This document shows, in pieces, positions 1 to 10,000 of a DNA stretch of 12,867 bases. The translations under genes and the position numbers were made by a program. Location: positions 1 through 12,867 of the forward strand of contig CAILTZ010000730.1 in the NCBI GenBank assembly GCA_903837255.1, written 5' to 3'. The first letter of the stretch is position 1; every line of letters starts with the position of its first letter. Source of the stretch: an uncultured Pirellula sp. GTDB taxonomy: Bacteria > Planctomycetota > Planctomycetia > Pirellulales > Pirellulaceae. The notes under the pieces were generated by a model. That model worked only from the letters and a program-made list of their open reading frames with translations. It was not told the DNA's origin and searched no databases.

Positions 1-1059
1 CTCCGATAAAAATCCCGTATTGCTTGGAATTCCCATCGATTGAAAACGGGGAAATCAAACCGTCGATAAGGGTGTTGATCTGGTCTGTGTTTCCGAGCAC
101 AAGTTCGTCTGCCCACTTCCTAAGTGCGCTCAAAAGGACTCGATTTCCGGAGGGTAAGTACACCCATCCCAATCGATCCACTGCGCCAATCGGTGTATCT
201 CGGAATCGATAGCTGGGGTCGCCTTGGATTCGTACCGGCTCGAGCCCGATCGCATGCCTCCAATAAGCCACTCCCCGAACCTCGACCACTTGATCGTTAT
301 AAGGCACTTTGGTGAAAGCTGAATAATCAGAAAGCAACTTCGACTTTGCCAAATCGAAATCTTCGCCAACATGCTGCTGATATTTTTTCGCCCATCGTTG
401 CACAAAACCACTTCGAGTTTGACCTAGGATTTCACCGTGCGATTCGCTAGAGAATTTCAAGAACTCATTCCATTGCGATTGATCCTGAACAAAGAACCGC
501 AGCTGAGATTGCGGCATCGGAGCATCAATCACGATTGGGTTGGCCTGAGCTTCCCAAACGATCGTTCGATCCTCAAAAAGCTCGAAGTAATCGGGCCGAT
601 CCAAAGCCGGCAACACTCTTGAGTACATGTCCAACCAGTTGACGACATCGACCGACACCTCGCGATCGACCCGAGCCAATGCGTCTTGGGTAAGGGGCGA
701 GCTTGGCGTCATCCCATGAGTCGGTGTTTGTGACGCCTCAGGCACCCCTGAGATTTGAGCCGATGAATCCACCATCGCTGTCGGCAGTTCCACCTGCTCG
801 ATTCTCGGTTTTTGGGCGACATCCCCTCGGTCCGCGACGATCGTGTCTAGCGACCAATACGCTTTGGCAAACTGGTCTTGTGGGGATCGTATCCAGGCCA
901 AAAAACCGGTGTCCTGCCAAACGAAAACATCTGGCGAAAAAGCTCCCAAATCCTCCCTGAACAGCAGGTCATAACGCCTACCAACCATCGGCACCCTCGG
1001 ATGATCGAGCCCTTGGTGTTCCGGGATCGCAGGGGCGCTCTGGTTGAAAATCATGGCTC
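1..1059 (-). other. post-coil region of the giant protein, unrecognised, continues outside
   Basis: About 350 residues after the helical array have mixed composition: many Pro, aromatic and beta-prone segments such as RYDLLFREDLGAFSPDVFVW, a Ser/Thr/Pro-rich stretch near 780-690, then YNDQVVEVRGVAYWRHAIG and DRLGWVYLPSGNRVLLSAL close to the edge. It looks like one or more globular domains, possibly the business end of the protein, but I match it to no family. The frame is still open at base 1. Confidence 0.5.
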
Positions 1060-4000
1060 GAGCCAAACCGCTGATTGCCTGAATACGAACCTGCTCAAGT
1101 GCCCAATCCAACTGCGCAACTCCACGACGCGCATGATCGCTTGCAAGCCACTCCCGGGAATCGGATTCCCATTGCAACTGACCTTGCCGCTTCTCGTGTT
1201 CTGCTTGCTGTTGGCTCTGCTGGCTGACCTTGCTTTGCATCGCCTCGGCCATCTGTTGGATGTACCTAGCCTTGGCCTGCGTGACATCGGCAAAGAATGA
1301 ACTCCACTGGCTATGGAGTTCTTGGTCGATGTGATCGGCCATGTCCGTTTGCAAGTGCGATGTCTCTCGTGCGTAAAGCGACTCGGCCTGCGCCCAGGTC
1401 TGCTCAGAGACAAAGTAAGCGTCGGCTTCCTTGTCGATCAGCTCCTTTCTCGCATCTCGGGTTTCTCGAGCCAAACGCGACTCCCTCGAAATCTGAGCGA
1501 GCCGGTCCGAACGTTCTAATTCGGCCTCGGTCGAGCGTTTGGTTGCAATCGCTGTGGCTCGATCCCGGCTCCAATTCCGAGCCATCCAAACAAGCCCAGA
1601 CTCATGGTACTCCTTGGCCTGCTCCAAACGATCTTGATACTTCGAGGCATCAAGATCCTTGCGGAATTCTAATTCTGCTGTTGCAACTTGTTGGGAACTG
1701 TTTCGTTCCGACATGGTCACATGATTGATGTACTGATCTGCAGGTGCCTGTAGCTCCTGCATGCAATCGACCATCGCCTGGCTCTTGACTTCAAATGAAA
1801 CCAAGCTTTGATTGATTTCGGATTCGCTAAACGTGCGCTGAGCGAGACTGAGTCTGAGCGATTCATCGAGCTGTGCCTGAGCAATGGACGTCTGGTATCG
1901 AAGGTCCGCTTGATTTCGACCACGGGATAAACGCTGCTCGGCCTCTTGCCAATCATCGAGCATGGCAAGTTCCTGCCGTGCGGCGACCACCAGAAAGTCG
2001 GACCATCGACCAGGAACAGCCTCCTGCAACGACTCTCTTGCGACGACCCTTTGCTCAGCAGCCGCTACCAGCCAGTCTCCTTGCACGTCTGTTTGGGTCC
2101 CATGGAGATCCCCGGAAGCTTCGATCGCGTGGACTTGATAGTCAAATCTCGCTCGGGCAAGCGCGTCGGCCTGCTGTTGTTCGAGACCTGCAAGCTTCAG
2201 CCTCAGCGTAGCATCGATTCTTTGCAACTGGATGCTATGCTGATGCGTTCGCTGGGCATTCTCCAAGCCTAGATAAGGGGATTGCTCAGCCGTATGGTCT
2301 TTCCAGTCCATCCGAGCATCCGAATCCGCCATCGCCTGCCAGTACCTGGCATCGGCAACGAGCAAGCTCTTTTCGCGTGATTGGCTCGCCGGAGAGAACC
2401 CGCGAAGCTTCATGACCTGGGCGACACTCTCTGCCCTTTCGACTGCCTCGAGGAATTTGGACTCGTGCGACAGTACGAGCAGTTGGTAATCCAGATCGAT
2501 CTGTCGCTGATCCTGCAATGCTTCGTACTGACTCGTTAGTTGATCGATGGTAAAAACCAGTGCCAAATCGGACTTGTCCTTCTCGGCTTCCCTTCTTAGC
2601 GTGTCGCTCTGCAAACTCATCACGTCTTTGGCAACTCGCTCGGCAATCTCTCGATCCTGAGTTATCTGGAGCTTGCGCTCCGAGTGATCCGCTTGAGCGA
2701 TTGCCCGGGCTCCGACCCAATCGACGTAATCGGGCGAAACCGCTTCAATCCAATGAGCGTAAGCTTTCGCATGAGCGGCCAAAGCCACCGATCGCAGATT
2801 CTCTGTAGCGTCTTTTTGCAAACCTTCAGCCCTCTTTTGGGAGACCGCTCGGTGGTAGTCGGCTTGCGCATCGGCCCAGGCTCGCTCGTAGTCGACCGAT
2901 GCTCGATGAATCCGATCCTGATAGTCCAACTCGATGGAATTGGATTCACGAGCCGTCCGCATTGCGGAGGACTGATCGTCCCGGGCGATTGCAAGCTCCA
3001 GTTGGTCCCTTCGCACGGTCGCCTGAATCTGAGCCTCACCCTGCTTTCTTTCGAGCTCGACAGAGTTCGTATAGGTCTGCCGAGCATGCGAGTGATCGGC
3101 GGCCGTGGTGGCTTGGATGAGCCCCTGGTAAGCATCCCAGAGGTCACCGATGCGATCGGCTTTCGATTGCCCGATGACCACAGCGAACTCCACTTGCGCT
3201 TCGGTGCGGTTCACCGCTTGAACGCTTCTTATCACATCGAGCCGTTGGCTCAACTCCGAGGCGGCCTTGGAGTTGCGAAGTTCCTCAAGCCCGTTGCGGT
3301 CAAGCATCTGCGATCTCCATGCGGATCCGGTTTGCCAGTCGGGTTTCACCCGCAATCCGAGCCAGTTATCGAGGTCTTTACGAAGCCAGGTGTCCGTGGC
3401 GCCCGATTCCGGATGGACGCTCAAGTAATAGTCTTTCCAAGCTTGTCCAACCTGCTGGGCATCGAGTTGCCGCTGTTCCAACAATTTTCGGTTGAGTGCT
3501 TCGAGAGCCTGCACCGATCGCTTATCGTTCTGAATCTGAATCAATGCCTGAGTCTTTTGATATTCAGTGGCTGCCTTGCGTGTCGCGACCATCCACTCGC
3601 CCTGCTGTCGGCTCTCCTGGACCGCCCAAGCACGTTGGGCTTGGGCCGAAAGGTTTTCCTGTTGCTCCTGTGCTTGCTGAATCTGGTCCGTCATGCCCAG
3701 CTGGCGGATGAGGCGATCGGACTGATCCGCTAAGCGTAGCGTCGATGCTGCCGACTCCTTCAATGCCTGTGCCTCTCGCACTGCGGCTTGCCGCAGAAGC
3801 AAGCTTAGAGCCTGCTGTTTGAGCAGTGCCTTGGCGTTTGCATCGATCTTACGATAGATTTTTTCCAACGACTTTGCTTGGCCATCAAGCATCTTTTTTT
3901 CATAAGTGTTTCGAGACTCTACCCCCTTCCCTCGGCGTGCTTCGACCGCTTGGTTCTCTGCAATCTGATTTAGAGTTGCCAGGTTGTGTTCGTTGTCGAG

Positions 4001-7000
4001 CCCATCGAAGTAAACCTTGCGTACATCGACCCCTTGTTGGTAATCGTTGCCTGCGATCGCTTCATCCCGGACAACCTCTAAGGCTGCTATCCGCTCGACG
4101 AAACGATCTTCGGCGGCCTGGATCGCTGAAGCTAGATCCACGTTGGCCTGCTCGCTGGCCGCTAGTTTGGGGATGTCTTCCAACCAAGCCCACTGTGCCT
4201 CGATCGGTTTGGATAGCTCTTGCTCAATGTTGAGCAATCGAACGATTTCGGAGCGTTTGGCCCGCAGCTCTCGGTCTGTGCTCTGCCTTGTTTCGAGCTG
4301 ATCGCTTGCAATCTCTCCAAGCTTGTCGTTGTAGATGCGATCGACCATCGCCAAGCGTTCTAAGTATTGAGCCCAATCAAAGTTTCCCGCGCTCAGATCC
4401 AGCCCCATCTGATACAGTGCAGTCGAATGGGTATGCTCGGCGTCTGCTCTTTCCAGACTTGCATGAAGCTGAGCCTGAGCCAACTGCAAATCAGCTTTGG
4501 AGGTCACGTCCGCCGCTTCGAGCTTCCAAGGCAAAAACGCTTGCGATCCCCGACGCTCGAACTTGATGTTCCGGCCAAACATGGGGCCCTGAAGCGTGCC
4601 TGCGGTTTCTTCAGCAAAACGGTACTTAGCCTCGGCCAAGCCCGCTGCCAATTCGCGAGTCGCGGCAATCTTGCTTCGCTCATAGTCATGCACACTCGAT
4701 GCGTTCCTCGAATCGGCTTCTCGCTCGATCTGGAGTTTCCTCAAGTTGTCCTGCCCGGTGCGATCCACAAGGGCCTTGGCCAACTCCCACGCAAGTTGCG
4801 CACGCTTGACCCCTAAATTTCGCTCAGCCATCGCTTGGGCCAACTGGTAATCCGTCCAATCGCTAGGCGAGGAATCTCTCCAAGTTTGGACTCTGTCCAA
4901 GTACTCGTCCCAGTCATCAATCAAATAGTCAACGTGCACTTGATGCAGCTTTTTCTCGTAAACCAACCGACCGACCGCTAGGTCTCGTCCTGATTCGACG
5001 ACCAAGCTTTTCGATGCAATCCGAAATGCTTTGTCTGCATCGGCGATGGCTGATTCGTATTCGGCCATGCGATCGACCTGTGCGATGGCAAGTGTGCGAT
5101 CGGCCTGTGCGGTGCCCAAGTGATACTGACGAAGTATTTGGAACTCGGATGAGGAGCTGCTCGATGCCAACGACTCAGCCTCCTGTTCGTAAGCCGCCTC
5201 GATGCTATCGCGCTGCTCGAAGAAGACTTTATCGATAGCGATCCTCGAAGTCTCGATGAGATAGACCAGTTGAGCGGTTGCTACCGCTTGGTCCTCGATC
5301 ATCTGGAAGCTCGTGCCAGCCGGTACCATCGCACTACCTGAAACGGCTCCGAGAAAGTTTCCATCGATCCAACCCCAACCACCAAGCCAGCCGTTTATCT
5401 TGGGTGGTTGGTAGACCAAGGAATCCAGAAACTGTTGCCTGAATTGCTGAGCGATCATCGACTCACCTTCCAGGTATGCGATTCCATTGAGTTGCGAATC
5501 GAGACTCTGCGAGTGCTTAGCCTGCGTCATGGCCGTGACATTCTCGAATCGCTTGTCTGCCAGGGCGATGGCGTGAGATCGAACAAGCCGGGCGTGCTGC
5601 GTTCGAAAATCCAGCGTCGCTTCGAGCCTTGCAATTCGGTGCTCGTGCTGATCGCTGAGGCTATTAAGACGTTTGTTGAGCTCGGCGGTATGTTTCGCCA
5701 GCGCTCGCTCTTTCCATGAATCCGCCTCTGCGGCACTTGTTCGTTCGTAGATTCCATCCCAGGTTTGCAAAAGCTCCTGTCGACTTTTCGCCCTTTGAAG
5801 TTGGGCGTGCGATTCCGGACTCGACAAGAGGTTGTCGAGCCGAGTAGCGCTCGAACATAGCTGCGAGGCCTTTGCCAAGTCGAATTGCCGAATCGCTTGC
5901 GAAGTGCGAACCTGTTGATCTCGTTCGATCTGGATCAAAGATTGTTGCAGGTTTCCCCAAGCATTCGTGCGAGCCACCTGAAGTTGGTGATCAGCCAACT
6001 CTGCACCGCTGTCCCAACGGTCAGCAGCATTGGCTCTGCGAAGACTGTATTGGAGTTTTTGTTCTGCCAGAGCGACATCGCGGGCCTGTTCGAGCTGGGC
6101 GACTCTCAGGGCGTATTCCAATTGAGCGTTAGCCATAGCCGCGAGCCGAGCGCGCTGAAGCTTGTAAGATTCCCGGCGCTCGTGGGACTGTACGGTCAGT
6201 AAATTCCGATCGAACGTATGCTGCGCTTCGTATCTTTGCAGCGCGTGCCGAATTAAAGCAGCCTCCGTGACGCTCCACGACGGGGGTGGAACCGTATTCA
6301 AAACGCTCGCGAGCTCTCGATTGGCCGACTCGAATTTTGAGTCCCGATTCCGCTCCGCCGCTTGTATCTGCTGGGCATGTGCATCGCTCAGCAGTTGAGA
6401 CTCGGCGCGGTAGGAATCCTCGATCGATTGACGCAGGGATTGGTATTGCTCTAAAGCACTTTGAGAATCCTCCGCGAATCTTCGAAAGACTTCGGCATAG
6501 TCCTCCTTGAACAGACCATTGAACTCTTGCCCGAGCTTAAACATTGCTTGTCGGTACCCATTCTCCGCGTCCTCAATCGCCGTGTCGTAAATTTCCTGCG
6601 CACGTGAGGCAGCTCTGTTGGCCGATTGCCCGACGAGGCGCTGCTCAGAGAGCAGCTCGGTTCGCAGACGTTGCAATTGGGACTGATAAGCTTCGTCGTT
6701 GCTTAAATCGATCCCGATATCGCTCAGGTCATCCTGATTCAGAGCTTCCGAAAGGCTCGCGCTAAACGAGATCTTCGGCACACTAGCCTCGACGGGATGA
6801 TTGGGTGGATCTACCGGGGGCCTTGGCAAACTCTCCTCAGCAGGCAACCAATCGGCAGCCAGATAGGGTAGCTCGGGTAGACGATCGGTCGGCCATAGGA
6901 TCGCAAGTTCCTCGGGAAGTGGCAGGTCGACTTCATCGCTGTCGCTCGCTCGCAATTGCTCCCGCAATTTCGCCAACGCCTGCGATTGGCTCTCACTTAG

Positions 7001-10000
7001 TTGCAACTCGGAGTTTGCATGCTGCTCCCAATAGCCGCTCGTGGATTCGCGTATCGCGATGAGTTGCGTGGTGAGCGATTGTTCGTTTCGAACCTCCGCC
7101 TCGCTGGCAAGGGCTGCTCTGTCGTGAACCAGCTTGGTGATCAACTGGCCGAGCCCCTGCACATACTGCGATCTGCCTTGGCTAAGCCCCGAGGCGATCG
7201 AGCGGTAGGTGGCCACCCACGCGTTCGCCTCGGCGCTGCGTGGTTGGGGGTGATAAAGGAAGCTCAAGGGTTGCCAAGAGCTCACTTGGCTCGAATCGTC
7301 CGAACGAAGTCGCAGAGCAAGATCAACCATTCCGGGCAGGGAGATTTGAGGAGTCACTGTGAAACGGTTCCCCCAAAAAGCAATGCTCTGATCGCTTGTT
7401 CCATCGCTATCGATATCGATGTCTACGAGCCATGCATTGGCAGCATTCGCCGGTCCGCCGACGAAGCCCGTCAGCATCGGTTGGCTGGTGCGGTGATCAT
7501 CGGACGTTGGCCCTTGGTCACCCACCAATTCGAGCGAGTCGATCCGCAGGGTATCCACCTCTTTTGCAACGAGTTTTCCGCGAATTTCCGACCATTCGCT
7601 ACGCAATATTTCTCCTGTAGGCAATAACTCCTTGGTGCGCGCTCGAATCTGGAAGGTACCCGGAGACAACTGCGTGGGGGTGTATTGGAACGAGAGATCC
7701 GCAATGCTGATGGCACGATCATCGACGATTGAATCGCCGTTTAGGTCCAGCTCGATGACCATCATGCCACTTGCTGCATCTCGGTCGATGCGACCAGCAA
7801 TGCTCGGGTCGCTGGTGACTTGATCGTTCTCCGAAAATCCGTCGTCGGACCGCAATCGCAAATCTAGAACTTTCGCAGGAGTAGTTGATGGGCCGGAAAT
7901 GCGAAACGAAACCGATTGCCAGGATCCGATCAGCATCGATTCGGCCGAACCGGCGGTCAAAGCCGCACGAATGCGATAGGTGTAGTCGCCCGCAGAAAGA
8001 TCATCGAGACTCAAAGAAAAACTACCGTAAGCGCTCGCTTTGGTGGTCCGGTCCGCACGCCCGTCCCCGTTGGCATCGATCTCGATCAACAACCCATCGA
8101 CATTGCTCTGGGATCGTACACTTCCGACGATCTTTCCGTTTTGCGAGTTGTCCGTTGGCAAAAATACAACATCGTAAAGTTCCGGTGCCGTGTCTGTCTG
8201 GTCTTCGAGGATGAATGTAAAGTCGATCCATCGTTCGGACGCAGAGTCATCAGCGATCGAAGGTGTGACTCGAATCGGTTTGAAAGAGATGGTCGCTTGA
8301 CCGTTCGACGTGAGCATAGGATCAAACAGAAACCGGCCATCGTTGTCGACCGCGACCATTTCGTCGGCTTGTTGATCTTGATTCAAATCCACCAACACAA
8401 CCGAGCCGACGATTCCCGAGAGGCTCGAAACACGCCCAGTGATCGCTCCTTGTTCGCTCCTTCGATCTCCAGGCAACCCCGAGTCGTTGGCCAGTTCGAT
8501 CGACTCGATGACCAGCGGCTCGATCGTCGATGCGACATAAGTAAAGTCGAACGGTTGCCAAGTGCCATACGCCATCCGATCGCTGGCGGGATTCAGGTAG
8601 CAGGTGCGAAAGGCAAACAGATGGGTACCAAAATTGAGCGCCATCGGCGAGTATTGAAACCGACTCGATGAACCGAGGGAAATCTCATCGTCGCAAATCC
8701 CGTCGCCGTTACGGTCGACTTGGATGCTCGCATGCTCTCGGTCTTGCAATACATGCCCTGTTATGGTCGGGATGCTGCTGACGCGGTCCGTCGCGCTTCG
8801 GCCAGTGTCGAACAAGAGGTTCAGTCCACTGATATCCCCTTGGGAATTGGGCGACTCGGCGAGTTGAAAGTCAAAAGAGGTCCAATTGCCGAGGATTTCT
8901 GTGTTTCGGTAAGGATCCGTCCACTCGACCCGGGCACCGACGCGGCGAGGCCCGAGCTCTGAACGCTCTGGCCGAATCGTGAAACTGCCGTCTTGCGTTG
9001 GCCGAACCGTATCATCGACTCGTCCATCGGAGTCCCAGTCAATTTGAACCAGCGCAGTCTCTGGATCCTGGCACTCGGTATCCTGGCACTCGGTGTTTGT
9101 GTCCAAGCGACCTAGGAGGGTTGGTATCGAAGTGATCCGGTCGGTGCGAGAACTCCCGTCGTCGCTTAGCAGCCCTAGGCTCATCGACGGTGCAGCGCAT
9201 GCGAGATAGCTCCAAGCAAACTCGGTCCACTGGCTGGTGGACTCCCAAAGAGACACAGGGTCCAAGCTCCGAGTTCGAAACCGATAACGATGCGACCCGG
9301 ATTGAATCGATTCTTCGCGGAACACGATCAAGCTGGGACTGCCATCGGAATTGCGACTCACCGGGATCGAATGCTCGGCGCGCGAATCGTTGTTAGCGAT
9401 GCCCGTATCGATGTCCAAGTAAGTCAGCCATTGGCGCGGCGCACTGGGGGTCACATCGATCAGGATCGTCGGATCACTCGTCAAGCGATCGAGGTTCGAG
9501 GGACCGGTGTCATTGCGCAGTCTTGGGATTGGGATCGCTGGCGGGTCGGCAGGAGTGACGCTCAAGGAGTACTCCGTCCAGTTCCCAGAAACGAACATGT
9601 TCAGTTCGCTCGACCATTGCTGCACCCTCAGTCGCAGCAAATGGGTTCCCGGTCCGAGGTTCTCGAGCGTATGCTCAAACGACAGGTCTTGGGCGACCGG
9701 GACCGTCGCGTCGGGCTCATGATCCTGATCGTCATCGATTTGGACAGAGAGATTCGAGGTCGGTGATTCCAGAGCCCCGATGTCGCTCGCTCCTTGCGAA
9801 TGGTTCGGATCGATGACTTGTCCACGCAGGATCCATCGTCGGGCATCGTAATCGGAGTCCTGAGAATCAGAGTTCTGAGAATCGTCGGCACCGTTGGAGT
9901 GAGTCATGCCCGATACGATCCATGGAACGACTGGAGTATTGGGGATCGAAAACTCGATGGTCTCCCAATGGACCAAGGGTTTTGTCGTCAAAGCATCGAC

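Noticed and set aside
2684..3733. Plus-strand open frame of 349 codons
   Set aside because: Antisense to the helical array. The Leu/Ser/Arg-rich translation comes from reading the reverse of Gln/Glu/Ala codons; no ribosome site or family motif was seen.
5308..5412. Possible transmembrane segment in the giant protein
   Set aside because: The hydrophobic run is interrupted by many Gly, Pro, Asn and Asp residues and has no uninterrupted stretch of about 18 apolar residues.
1060..6700. Possible RHS/YD-repeat polymorphic toxin body
   Set aside because: The region is long and Tyr/Trp-containing, but the YD-repeat pattern (GxxxxYxYDxxGR) is absent and the composition is helical, not beta-rich.
7001..7627. 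Plus-strand open frame of 208 codons
   Set aside because: Antisense across the junction of the last Ig-like module and the first helical segment of the giant gene; no supporting motif.
7916..8671. Plus-strand open frame of 251 codons
   Set aside because: Antisense to Ig-like modules 6-9; Arg/Asp-rich translation without domain features, while the opposite strand has repeating DTG and DxDxDG motifs.
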